Of a stretch of 23,311 nt of DNA, positions 8,612 to 15,811 are shown piece after piece (the first letter of the stretch is position 1; every line of letters begins with the position of its first letter). The translations under genes were made by a program, and so were the position numbers. The stretch comes from Frankiales bacterium. GTDB taxonomy: Bacteria > Actinomycetota > Actinomycetes > Mycobacteriales > SCTD01. The DNA is taken from the NCBI GenBank assembly GCA_025464915.1, contig JAODNF010000147.1, positions 1-23,311 of the forward strand, written 5' to 3'. A model generated the notes under the pieces. That model had not been told where the DNA came from and did no database searches. It worked only from the letters and a program-made list of their open reading frames with translations.

Positions 8612-9028
8612 ATGCCCCTGCAGGTGCTGCCCGGCCTCGTCGTCCCCGACGCCGAGCTGTCGTGGCGCTTCAGCAGGTCGTCCGGTCCCGGCGGGCAGTC
8701 CGTCAACACCACGGACAGCCGAGCCGAGCTGACCGTCGACCTGGCCAACGTCCTGCCCGAGCACCTGCTCGCCCGGGCGGCTCAGCGCGGCCCGACGGTC
8801 CTCACGACGAGCTCGTCGGAGGAGCGCTCGCAGCTGCAGAACCGGGCGCGCGCCGGCGAGCGCATGGTCGAGCTGATCCGCGCAGCCATCGCCCCGCCGC
8901 CGGCGCCACGGCGGGCCACCAAGCCGTCACGCTCCAGCAAGGAGCGGCGGCTGAACGTCAAGCGCCAGCAGTCGGACCTGAAGAAGACGCGTCGTCGTCC
9001 CCCTCGAAGCTCTTGGGGAGACGCTTGA
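8612..9028 (+). CDS. arfB: Alternative ribosome-rescue peptidyl-tRNA hydrolase ArfB (YaeJ/ICT1 family)
   Basis: A 138-residue class-I release-factor-like hydrolase that frees peptides from ribosomes stalled without a stop codon. The catalytic loop SSGPGGQSVNTTDSRAEL (residues 23-40, GGQ at 27-29) is intact. It lacks the codon-recognition domains of RF1/RF2. The basic C-terminal tail (KERRLNVKRQQSDLKKTRRRPP) is what ArfB uses to occupy the empty mRNA channel. Length agrees with the family (about 140). The ATG at 8612 follows directly before the conserved N-terminus; the upstream ribosome binding site is weak. The last 71 bases overlap, antisense, the end of the convergent 62-residue membrane-protein gene. 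Confidence 0.93.
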   Translation: MPLQVLPGLVVPDAELSWRFSRSSGPGGQSVNTTDSRAELTVDLANVLPEHLLARAAQRGPTVLTTSSSEERSQLQNRARAGERMVELIRAAIAPPPAPRRATKPSRSSKERRLNVKRQQSDLKKTRRRPPRSSWGDA

Positions 9029-9146
9029 GCCGGCCGTTCATGTTGCGGATCAGCAGCACGGTCGCGACACCGAGCAGCACCACGATGAGGAACCCGAGCC
9101 AGCCGGCGGAGATGCCGTCGACGCTGTCCGCTGCCAGGTAGGTCAT
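8958..9146 (-). CDS. Small single-span membrane protein coupled to mca
   Basis: A 62-residue protein, MTYLAADSVDGISAGWLGFL and onward. It has one hydrophobic span (LGFLIVVLLGVATVLLI, about residues 17-33), then a basic flank NMNGRLKRLPKSF and an acidic/Ser tail. The ATG (9144-9146) overlaps the TGA of mca as ATGA, so it is very likely translated by coupling to mca. A short membrane protein follows mca in M. tuberculosis too (Rv1083, from memory), which supports a real gene and a link to mycothiol-dependent detoxification. Its function is unknown. The 3' end lies antisense inside arfB. The longer frame upstream to 9500 is antisense-like sequence within mca and was rejected. Confidence 0.8.
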   Translation of the reverse strand: MTYLAADSVDGISAGWLGFLIVVLLGVATVLLIRNMNGRLKRLPKSFEGDDDASSSGPTAGA

Positions 9147-10012
9147 CGGATCCCCGCGAACAGGTCGTCCTCGGGCAGGTCGCTCTCGACGTGCGTGCGC
9201 GCCAGCTGGAAGTCCTCGGTCGGCCAGACCCGCTGCTGCATGTCGAGCGGCACGTGGAACCAGCGGCCGTTCGGGTCGACCTGGGTCGCGTGGGCGACGA
9301 GGGCGGCGTCGCGCGTGCCGAAGTAGTCGCCGCAGGGGACGCGGGTCGTGACGCGGTCCTGGTCCTCCGGCTTGTCCTCCCAGGTCGCCAGCCACTCGGC
9401 GTAGGGCGACTCCATGCCGGCCTCGACCAGCGCGTCGTTCAGCGCGACCAGGCGGGCCTTGTGGAAGGTGAAGTTGTAGTAGAGCTTCAGCGGCTGCCAC
9501 GGGTCACCGGCCTCCGGGAACCGCGCGGGGTCGCCCGCCGCCTCGAACGCCGCGACCGTCACCTCGTGGCAGCGGATGTGGTCGGGGTGCGGGTAGCCGC
9601 CGTTCTCGTCGTACGTGGTCACCACGTGCGGGCGCTCCTTGCGGAACAGCTCGACGAGCGCGCCGGTCTGCTCCTCAAGGACGCCTGCCGCGAAGCAGCC
9701 GTCCGGCAGAGGCGGCAGCGGGTCGCCCTCGGGCAGCCCGCTGTCCTCCCAGCCCATGAAGACCTGGCGCACCCCGAGGATGTCGCGGGCGGTGTCCATC
9801 TCCTTCGCCCGGATCTCGGTGATGTTGGCCAGCGTCTCCGGGTTGTCGAGCGCGGGGTTGAGGACTGACCCACGCGACCCGTCGGTCAGGGTCACGACGA
9901 GGACGTCGACGCCCTCGCGGACGTAGCGGGCCATCGTGGCCGCGCCCTTGCTCGACTCGTCGTCGGGGTGCGCGTGAACGCACACCAGGCGGAGCTGCTC
10001 GTCGGAGTTCAC
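9143..10012 (-). CDS. mca: Mycothiol S-conjugate amidase
   Basis: Mca cleaves mycothiol S-conjugates of electrophiles, releasing a mercapturic acid for export and GlcN-Ins for mycothiol recycling. The 289-residue protein has the zinc motif VHAHPDDESSKG (H15, D18) and the second ligand loop TYDENGGYPHPDHIRCHE (H145). Mca-specific stretches are DSGLPEGDPLPPLPDGCFA, KLYYN, VTTRVPCGDYF, AHATQVDPNGRWFHVP, WPTEDFQLAR and the terminal LPEDDLFAG. They follow M. tuberculosis Mca closely and distinguish it from the deacetylase MshB. Start GTG 10012 gives the family length; the frame upstream to 10129 overlaps the divergent gene. A GACAAT hexamer six bases upstream of the GTG suggests a leaderless transcript. 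The stop overlaps the next gene's ATG. Confidence 0.96.
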   Translation of the reverse strand: MNSDEQLRLVCVHAHPDDESSKGAATMARYVREGVDVLVVTLTDGSRGSVLNPALDNPETLANITEIRAKEMDTARDILGVRQVFMGWEDSGLPEGDPLPPLPDGCFAAGVLEEQTGALVELFRKERPHVVTTYDENGGYPHPDHIRCHEVTVAAFEAAGDPARFPEAGDPWQPLKLYYNFTFHKARLVALNDALVEAGMESPYAEWLATWEDKPEDQDRVTTRVPCGDYFGTRDAALVAHATQVDPNGRWFHVPLDMQQRVWPTEDFQLARTHVESDLPEDDLFAGIR

Positions 10013-10028
10013 GGCATCATTGTCACCG

Positions 10029-10430
10029 ATGACCACCACCACCGGCCCGCGCCGGCCTCCCGGCCGGTACGACGAGCCGCGCAGCCTCCCCCGCCCCGTG
10101 CTGATCGGCGGGGCCGTCGTGCTGCTCACCGCGCTGGTCGCGTTCTCCTTCGTCGCCTTCCAGCACTACTCGGGCAGCCGCGCCCGCTTCAGCAACCTCG
10201 ACTACACCGTCGAGTCGGAGACGTCGGTCCTCATCCGGTTCCAGATCTCGCTCGGCGCGGGCGACCGGGCGCAGTGCCTACTGCAGGCCCGCGACCGGGA
10301 CAACGCCGAGGTCGGCAGCCGCACGGTGACGGTGGCGGGCGAGGACACCAGCATGTTCACGGTCGAGGAGCACGTCACGACCACGCGCCGGGCCGTCGCG
10401 GGTGAGGTCCTTTCCTGCCGTCGGTCCTAA
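10029..10430 (+). CDS. DUF4307-like single-span membrane protein
   Basis: A 133-residue protein. It has a short basic cytoplasmic N-terminus (MTTTTGPRRPPGRYDEPRSL), one membrane span (PVLIGGAVVLLTALVAFSFVAF, about 25-46) and a predicted extracytoplasmic beta-rich domain (FSNLDYTVESETSVLIRFQIS, AQCLLQARD, AEVGSRTVTVAG). It matches the layout of DUF4307 proteins, which lie beside mca and greA across actinobacteria (Rv1081c in M. tuberculosis, from memory). The two cysteines (AQCLL and LSCRRS) could pair outside the cell. ATG 10029 is preferred; an in-frame TTG at 10020 is possible. It starts 16 bases from the divergent mca start and is followed by greA after 33 bases, so the two are likely cotranscribed. 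Its function is unknown. Confidence 0.85.
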   Translation: MTTTTGPRRPPGRYDEPRSLPRPVLIGGAVVLLTALVAFSFVAFQHYSGSRARFSNLDYTVESETSVLIRFQISLGAGDRAQCLLQARDRDNAEVGSRTVTVAGEDTSMFTVEEHVTTTRRAVAGEVLSCRRS

Positions 10431-10463
10431 CATGGAGCGGATTCCGGACCGAGGAGATGAACC

Positions 10464-10961
10464 GTGAGCACTAGCGCGACCGCAGGCACCTGGCTCACCC
10501 AGGAGGCGCACGCGCGGCTGGTCGCTCAGCTCGAGGACATGACCGGTCCGCAGCGCGCCCACATCGTGAGCCGCATCGAGGCCGCCCGCGAGGAGGGCGA
10601 CCTCAAGGAGAACGGCGGGTACCACGCCGCCAAGGACGAGCAGGGCAAGCTCGAAGCCCGCATCAAGCAGCTCACCGCGCTGCTCCGCGACATCCGCGTC
10701 GGCGAGACGCCGCCGGGCGACGTGATCGAGGAGGGCTGCCTCGTCACCGTCGACTACGGGGACGACGACTGCGAGACGTTCCTGTTCGCCTCGCGGGAGA
10801 ACGCCACGGACGAGGGCGGCAGGATCGGCAGCCTCGACGTCTACTCGCCGGAGTCCCCGATCGGGCAGGCCATCGCCGGTCACAAGGCGGGCGAGCAGGT
10901 CACCTTCGGCCCGCGCGCCATCACCGTCACGATCAAGAGCGTCGAGCCCTACACGATCTGA
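10464..10961 (+). CDS. greA: Transcription elongation factor GreA
   Basis: GreA enters the RNA polymerase secondary channel and stimulates cleavage of backtracked RNA. The 165-residue protein has the N-terminal antiparallel coiled coil, with the tip motif AREEGDLKENGGYHAAKDEQGKLEARI (about residues 38-64) carrying the catalytic acidic residues D44 and E47. The C-terminal FKBP-like domain has GCLVTVDYGDDDCETFLFAS, DVYSPESPIGQAIAGHKAGEQV and ITVTIKSVE. Length is normal for the family. The GTG start at 10464 has a strong GAGGAG site. It follows the DUF4307-like gene on the same strand. A palindrome 13 bases after the stop could end the transcript. Confidence 0.97.
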   Translation: MSTSATAGTWLTQEAHARLVAQLEDMTGPQRAHIVSRIEAAREEGDLKENGGYHAAKDEQGKLEARIKQLTALLRDIRVGETPPGDVIEEGCLVTVDYGDDDCETFLFASRENATDEGGRIGSLDVYSPESPIGQAIAGHKAGEQVTFGPRAITVTIKSVEPYTI

Positions 10962-10974
10962 GCTCACCCCCACC

Positions 10975-11057
10975 CGGGTTTCCTCATGGATGAGGAATCC
11001 CGCACGCTCCGGGTCCATGCGAGTTCCCTCGACCCAGCCCTCCTCCATGAGGTTTCC
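10975..11057 (-). repeat. Left palindromic repeat module flanking the endonuclease gene
   Basis: Read on the minus strand, the module has a half motif GGAAACCTCATG (11046-11057), then GGAACTCGCATGGACCC (11011-11027). It ends in a palindrome with arms GGATTCCTCAT and ATGAGGAAACC (11000-10977, one mismatch, two-base spacer). The same three elements occur on the plus strand at 12081-12161 after the endonuclease gene, so the copies are inverted about that gene. It also sits directly after greA and could work as its terminator. Confidence 0.7.
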
Positions 11058-11137
11058 GGCCGTCCACACCACGTTGAAGGATCCCCAGCTCGTCTCCTCA
11101 TACCCCAGTCGGTGCCGGAGCCCTCGACGCTGCGGGC

Positions 11138-12079
11138 ATGGATCTCGACCTGTGCTTCCAGGCCTACCGGCAGGGGCTCGCCACCCGCAAGCAGCTGCTC
11201 GCACACGGGTGGGACGACAACGCCATCACTGACGCGCTGAGGGCCAAGTCGATCGAGCGGCGCCGCAGGCGCGTCTACGCCCGAGGCCCACGACCGCCTC
11301 GCGCCCAGTACCTGCTGACGAACGGCCGGCTCGACCCGGCCTACCTCGAAGAGGTCCGGGAGGTGATGATGAGCATCAGCGACAGCGCCGCCGTGGCGGG
11401 CCGCACGATGTGCCTGCTCTACGGGTGGGACCTGCTCGTCGAACCCACCGACGTCGAGGTCGCCTTGCCGTCGGGCAGCTGGTTCGACCGCCCCGGGATC
11501 ACCGTCACGCAGCTCGAGAACCGACAGATCGTGAAGCACCGCAACGGCGGCTTCGAGCCGCTCGCTTGTCTCAGCAGGGTCGACACGGTCCTGCACTGCG
11601 CCGTCGTGCTCCCCCTGCGCGAAGCAGTCGCGGTCGCCGACAGCGCCATGCGCTCGAAGACGGTCAAGCTCGCCGAGCTCAAGAAGGCCGTCCGCGACCG
11701 GCACGGCAAGCGCGGCTACCGCCGGATGCGCAAGGTCATCGAGTGGTCCGACCCTGAGTGCGGCTCCGTGCTGGAGTCGGCGTTCCGCGTGCTGATGCTG
11801 GAGAGCGGCATCATCCGCCCCTCGTCACAGCAGGTGCTTGCCGGCGCTGGCCGCGTGGACTTCGTCTGGCGGGACCACCGGCTTGTCGTCGAGTGCGACG
11901 GCCGGCGCTGGCACGACCCGGCGGATGCGCGCAACACCGACCGGCGTAGGGAGAACGCCCTGGCTCTGGGCAGCTGGATGCTGCTCCGGTTCAGCTGGGC
12001 CGAGATCGTGCACGACCCCGAGTACGTCGTGGCCTCAGTGCGGACCGCGTTGCAGGGCTGGATGCACGCGGCTTCCTGA
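11138..12079 (+). CDS. DUF559/Vsr-like endonuclease with an AbiEi-like N-terminal winged helix
   Basis: A 313-residue cytoplasmic protein. Residues 1-50 (FQAYRQGLATRKQLLAHGW, ITDALRAKSIERRRRRVYAR) resemble the winged-helix start of AbiEi-type proteins. The middle (about 80-200) is of unknown fold. Residues 210-305 match the DUF559/Vsr-like PD-(D/E)xK nuclease pattern: VLESAF (E213), GRVDFVW (D241), LVVECDGRRWH (E252, D254, H259), then NTDRRRENALALG and MLLRFSWAEI. All likely catalytic residues are present, so nuclease activity is plausible. Whether it is a restriction, repair or selfish-element enzyme is unknown. ATG 11138 lacks a strong ribosome binding site. It separates greA from the carboxypeptidase gene and is bracketed by inverted palindromic modules, which suggests a mobile or accessory gene. 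Confidence 0.85.
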   Translation: MDLDLCFQAYRQGLATRKQLLAHGWDDNAITDALRAKSIERRRRRVYARGPRPPRAQYLLTNGRLDPAYLEEVREVMMSISDSAAVAGRTMCLLYGWDLLVEPTDVEVALPSGSWFDRPGITVTQLENRQIVKHRNGGFEPLACLSRVDTVLHCAVVLPLREAVAVADSAMRSKTVKLAELKKAVRDRHGKRGYRRMRKVIEWSDPECGSVLESAFRVLMLESGIIRPSSQQVLAGAGRVDFVWRDHRLVVECDGRRWHDPADARNTDRRRENALALGSWMLLRFSWAEIVHDPEYVVASVRTALQGWMHAAS

Positions 12080-12092
12080 CGGAACCCGCGTG
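12065..12092. repeat. Hairpin overlapping the endonuclease stop codon
   Basis: CACGCGGCTTCC (12065-12076) and GGAACCCGCGTG (12081-12092) pair at 11 of 12 positions around TGAC, which contains the TGA stop. Its right arm is the beginning of the right repeat module. It could be a terminator or part of the repeat element. Confidence 0.5.
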
Positions 12093-12161
12093 GATCCGGC
12101 CCACGGCACGGGAAACCTCATGCACCTTGAGCCCGCGGGTTTCCTCATCCATGAGGAAACC
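12081..12161 (+). repeat. Right palindromic repeat module flanking the endonuclease gene
   Basis: The elements are GGAACCCGCGTGGATCC (12081-12097), GGAAACCTCATG (12111-12122) and a perfect palindrome GGTTTCCTCAT-CC-ATGAGGAAACC (12138-12161). Against the left module the 12-base half motif is identical and the 17-base element matches at 14 positions. The palindrome matches except for one base per copy and the spacer. The order of the first two elements is swapped between the modules. The region lies between the endonuclease gene and the convergent carboxypeptidase gene (stop at 12182), so it may also stop transcription. Confidence 0.7.
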
Positions 12162-12181
12162 AGCGGTGGGGCGGGTAGGGC

Positions 12182-14512
12182 TCAGGCGCGGGTGCGGCGG
12201 CGGCTGAGCGCCACGAGGGCCACCAGGCCCAGGCCGAGCAGCGCGAGCTCCTCGGTGCCGCCGGTCGCGGCCAGCCCCCTGCCACCCGCCTGGGAGAAGC
12301 CGTTCGCGGGCTTGTTCGGCGTGCGGGTGCTGACGAAGCCCGCCGGCGCCGTGGCACCGAGCCCGGGAGCGTCGTACCGGACGGCGTTCTCCATCAGGTA
12401 GAGGCCGCTGTAGGTGAGTGCGTAGTCCCGCAGCCCGAACCGGTGGTCGAGGTCCTCGCTGGGCGTCGGGAGGGCGCCGCCGAGAAGCTGCACCTGGCCC
12501 TTGGCGACGTCGATGCGCCCGACGGTGACGTCCTTGTTCGTCGTACCGACGACCGTGCCCTTGAACGCGCCCGCGTCGACGGCGCTCATCGGTGACGCGG
12601 TGTCCCCGATGCCGTAGCCGAGCGTCGCCGCCTCCACCAGCTGCCGGGCGTTGGCGCGCAGCCCCTTCGCCATCGGGTCGCTGAACGCCGTGAAGTCGGT
12701 GTACGGCTGGTAGACCTTGATGTCCTTCACCGCCGAGGAGGCGACCAGGCCCAGCCCGGACAGCGCGTGCAGGGCGTGGTCGGTGAGGACCAGGTTGCCG
12801 CCGCGCTGCACCCAGCTCCTGAGGTTGCGGTAGTACGCCTTCGCGTCCACCGAGCGCCCCTTGGTGTCCCTCGGCAGCGGGTTGTCGGCGAGCACGAGGG
12901 TGTCGAGCGCGTCGAGCGCCTTGGGGTCGCGGCTGATGTCGCCCGAGGCCACGCCCAGGAACGGCCGGTTCATGAGCCTGCTGGTGTCGGTGAAGAACTT
13001 CATGCGCGTGACGTCGTAGTGCCTCTGCACGACCTTCTTGCCGTTGGCGCCGACCCCGTCCATCTTCGGACCGGGTGCCGTGCCCGGATCGCCGTCGGCG
13101 TCCGTCACGTGCACGGGGTCGACGACGTACCCGGCCTGGCCGCCGGTCTCGACCTTGTGCGACGCGAACTCCTTGTCCTGGAACAGCGCGTAGGCCATTG
13201 CCGTCTTGATGATCGCGCGGCTCGCGTTGATGTGGTTCTCCTGCAGGTACACGTTCCAGGCCTTGTCCGGCACCGTGTGGTTGAGGAAGATCTCGTAGTC
13301 CATGCCGGTCACGGCCGCGTTGGTCGCGAGGTAGTCGCCGATGAAGCCGGTGTCGGTGTAGGCCAGGGTGTCCCAGACCGTCGCCCAGTGGGCCGGCTTC
13401 GTCGGGATTGTGTTGTTGGCGTTGCCGGTGATGTCGCACAGTCCGGGACCGAAGTCGCAGGGCACGGCGTCCTCGACGCCCTCGCCGTTGTCACCGCCGG
13501 TCGCGTTCTCGATCTGGTTCTGGATGCCTGCGTAGAGGGTCGCGTCGATGACGGACTTGGTGCGCTCGGCGATCGCCATCAGCTGGCGGTGCTTGATCGA
13601 GTCGAACTCACCGGCCGGGTACATGATGTCCACGTAGGCGCGACTGGTGAGCTCGCCGTGGATGTCGGCGCCGTAGGCCATCAGGCCGCCGGGCGAGCTC
13701 TTCGCCAGCTCGTCGATGAAACGGGTGCCGTAGCTGGTCTCGTGCTCGAGCAGCGGGTTGCGACTGGTGTTGATCGACCCCAGCGTGGCCTCCTGCCGGT
13801 TGAGGTCGGTGTTGGTGCCGTTGGTGCGGCTGTAGGGCGCGGTGGCCCCTGGCTGCGCGATGTCGCCGACCGTCCACCCGTCGACGTTGAAGTCGGTGAG
13901 GTAGATGTCCTCCTTCTTCAGCACGTCGTGGACCGAGTAGGTGTGGAACACCGGCTTGGTGCCGGTGCTGCTGGTGTACCCGGGGACGCCGTCAGAGATC
14001 GTGACGTCCGGGTTGGTGCCGCCGATGGCGAGGTCCTCGGCCGTCCGCAGCCCGCCCTCGAGGCCACCGCGCTCGTTGCCGTGCACGGACAGGCTGAAGA
14101 ACAGCTTCTTCTTGTCCGTCCGCTTCTCCTGGAAGTCGGTCAGCTCGACGACCCAGATCTCCTTGCCGTCGCCGGTGTCCCCCGGCTCCCCGGCGCGCTT
14201 GCCGTCCGGGCCGGCGGTGACGGCCAGCTTGTCGTGGAAGTGCTGGCTGAGGGTGAACACCTTCACGTACCTCGGGTACTTCTGCGCGAGGTAGGCGATG
14301 CCGTCGGCGTACTCGCGGAAGCCCGTCGCGTTCGGCCGGTACTGGACGTAGGCCTGGGTCATCGACGACTCGGGGAAGATGCGGCCGCCGCAGAGGCTCG
14401 CGGGTGGACCGCCCTTGTAGCCGTCCGTGCAGACCGGGGTCGCGGACGCGGTGCCGGACAGGCCGGCGAGGCTCAGAGCGAGCGCGTGCAGGGCGGCAGC
14501 AGTACGGCGCAT
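12182..14512 (-). CDS. Secreted M14-family zinc carboxypeptidase with LAXTG sorting signal
   Basis: A 776-residue extracellular enzyme. The signal peptide is about residues 1-25 (ending TASA). The M14 fold follows: FFSLSVHGNERGGLEGG with zinc ligands H144 and E147, NTDLNRQ (236-240, counterpart of the substrate-binding DLNR motif), and GADIHGELTS with ligand H285. A later segment (about 520-690) resembles a beta/alpha domain (TLVLADNPLPR, WVQRGGNLVLTDHAL). The C-terminus is a cell-wall sorting signal: LAATG (747-751), hydrophobic LALLGLGLVALVAL and a basic tail SRRRTRA, the class E sortase type in actinobacteria. Peptide or peptidoglycan substrates are possible. ATG 14512 lacks a clear Shine-Dalgarno. 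It is convergent with the endonuclease gene. Confidence 0.88.
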   Translation of the reverse strand: MRRTAAALHALALSLAGLSGTASATPVCTDGYKGGPPASLCGGRIFPESSMTQAYVQYRPNATGFREYADGIAYLAQKYPRYVKVFTLSQHFHDKLAVTAGPDGKRAGEPGDTGDGKEIWVVELTDFQEKRTDKKKLFFSLSVHGNERGGLEGGLRTAEDLAIGGTNPDVTISDGVPGYTSSTGTKPVFHTYSVHDVLKKEDIYLTDFNVDGWTVGDIAQPGATAPYSRTNGTNTDLNRQEATLGSINTSRNPLLEHETSYGTRFIDELAKSSPGGLMAYGADIHGELTSRAYVDIMYPAGEFDSIKHRQLMAIAERTKSVIDATLYAGIQNQIENATGGDNGEGVEDAVPCDFGPGLCDITGNANNTIPTKPAHWATVWDTLAYTDTGFIGDYLATNAAVTGMDYEIFLNHTVPDKAWNVYLQENHINASRAIIKTAMAYALFQDKEFASHKVETGGQAGYVVDPVHVTDADGDPGTAPGPKMDGVGANGKKVVQRHYDVTRMKFFTDTSRLMNRPFLGVASGDISRDPKALDALDTLVLADNPLPRDTKGRSVDAKAYYRNLRSWVQRGGNLVLTDHALHALSGLGLVASSAVKDIKVYQPYTDFTAFSDPMAKGLRANARQLVEAATLGYGIGDTASPMSAVDAGAFKGTVVGTTNKDVTVGRIDVAKGQVQLLGGALPTPSEDLDHRFGLRDYALTYSGLYLMENAVRYDAPGLGATAPAGFVSTRTPNKPANGFSQAGGRGLAATGGTEELALLGLGLVALVALSRRRTRA

Positions 14513-14575
14513 GCGCGAGGTTTCGACGGGGCGGACCTGTGTCCTGCCTGACTGCGGCGGGTTCGCGTTGACCGG

Positions 14576-15793
14576 TCAGGCGCGGTGCACGGCGTAGGAC
14601 GCCTCGAGCAGCTCGGCCACGACTGCCTCGGTGTGCTCGCCGCCCCGGGTCTCGACCTGCAGCTCGACCTGCACCTCGTCGAGGTGCAGCTCCTTGCCGG
14701 TCCGCTGGTGCGCGACGTCGAGCACGTTGGCGCCGGCCGCGGCAAGGCAGGCGAGCAGTCGCGCCAGCTCCCCCGGCCGGTCGGGGATCCGGACGCTCAT
14801 CGACAGGAACCGGCCGGCGGCGACGAGGCCGTGCCGGATCAGCTTCGACAGCAGCAGCGGGTCGATGTTGCCGCCGCTGAGGACCACGACGACCGGCGGC
14901 GTGAACGTCGTCGGGTCCTCCATCACGGCGGCGAGCGCGGCGGCACCGGCCGGCTCGATGACGATCTTGGCCCGTTCGAGGGACAGCAGGAGCGCCCGGG
15001 AGAGCGCGTCGTCTTCGACCGTGACCACCCGGTCGACCAGGTCGCGGACGTGCGCGAACGTGAGGTCGCCGGGGCGACCCACCGCGATGCCGTCCGCCAT
15101 CGTGCTCATGGTGGGCAGCTTCAGCGGCGCTCCCGCCTCGAGGCTGGGCGGGAAGGCCGCAGCACCCGTCGCCTGCACCGCGACGACCTCGACGTCCGGT
15201 CGCTTGGCCTTCACCGCAGCCGCGATGCCGGCCACCAGGCCGCCGCCGCCGGTGCAGACCACGACCGTCCTCACGTCGGGGCACTGGTCGAGGATCTCGA
15301 GGCCGGCCGTCCCCTGGCCCGCGATCACGTCCTCGTGGTCGAACGGGTGGATGAACACGGCCCCGGTCTCCGCGGAGAAGGCCCGTGCCGCCTCGAGCGC
15401 GTCGTCCACGGTGGCGCCGGCGAACCGGACCTCGGCGCCGTAGGCCTTGGTCGCCTCGACCTTCGGGATCGGCGCGCCCTCGGGCATGAAGACGGTGGAC
15501 ACGCACCCGAGCAGCTGGGCAGCCAGCGCCACGCCCTGCGCGTGGTTGCCGGCGCTCGCGGCGACCACGCCGCCCGCTCGCTGCTCCGGGCTGAGCCGGG
15601 CGATGCGCACGTAGGCGCCGCGGATCTTGAACGAGCCCGTGCGCTGCAGGTTCTTGCACTTGAGGTAGACCGGCCCGCCGACCCGCTCCGCGAGCGCGCG
15701 ACTGCCCTCCATCGGCGTCCTCCTGGAGACGCCGTCGAGCAGCACCCGCGCCGCCTCGACCTGCTCCAGCCCGACCAGCGGGATCTCGCTCAT
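14576..15793 (-). CDS. ilvA: Threonine ammonia-lyase (threonine dehydratase) with C-terminal ACT-like domain
   Basis: A PLP enzyme converting L-threonine to 2-oxobutanoate and ammonia, the entry to isoleucine synthesis or a catabolic route. In the 405-residue protein, the PLP lysine is in KCKNLQRTGSFKIRGA (K56), with SAGNHAQGVA and the phosphate-cup glycines VVCTGGGGLVAG. The C-terminal about 80 residues (FLSMSVRIPDRPGELARLLA, ANVLDVAHQR, VELQVETRG) form one ACT-type regulatory domain, as in the shorter TdcB/IlvA-like class. ATG 15793 has GGGAGAGG upstream. A 16-bp-stem hairpin lies in the leader directly upstream, between this gene and the ROK gene. The much longer frame reaching 17050 runs through ROK and FIST genes and was rejected. 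Confidence 0.94.
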   Translation of the reverse strand: MSEIPLVGLEQVEAARVLLDGVSRRTPMEGSRALAERVGGPVYLKCKNLQRTGSFKIRGAYVRIARLSPEQRAGGVVAASAGNHAQGVALAAQLLGCVSTVFMPEGAPIPKVEATKAYGAEVRFAGATVDDALEAARAFSAETGAVFIHPFDHEDVIAGQGTAGLEILDQCPDVRTVVVCTGGGGLVAGIAAAVKAKRPDVEVVAVQATGAAAFPPSLEAGAPLKLPTMSTMADGIAVGRPGDLTFAHVRDLVDRVVTVEDDALSRALLLSLERAKIVIEPAGAAALAAVMEDPTTFTPPVVVVLSGGNIDPLLLSKLIRHGLVAAGRFLSMSVRIPDRPGELARLLACLAAAGANVLDVAHQRTGKELHLDEVQVELQVETRGGEHTEAVVAELLEASYAVHRA

Positions 15794-15811
15794 ACCGCCT
15801 CTCCCACCCGC

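Noticed and set aside
6902..8764. 620-codon minus-strand frame extending the permease upstream
   Set aside because: The upstream part is antisense to the well-supported ATPase gene and has no recognisable domain.
10962..11137. Small protein reading GNLMEEG...GFLIHEET on the minus strand
   Set aside because: The frame is part of the repeat module; the same words arise on the other flank in another order and there is no start codon with a ribosome binding site, so coding is not supported.
10975..12161. CRISPR array formed by the repeated CCTCATG-type motifs
   Set aside because: The copies are palindromic modules around a gene, with no regular spacing and no spacer-repeat series.
12767..14551. 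594-codon plus-strand frame opposite the carboxypeptidase
   Set aside because: Val/Gly/Arg/Asp-rich shadow of a GC-rich gene; the minus strand has a signal peptide, zinc motifs and a sorting signal.
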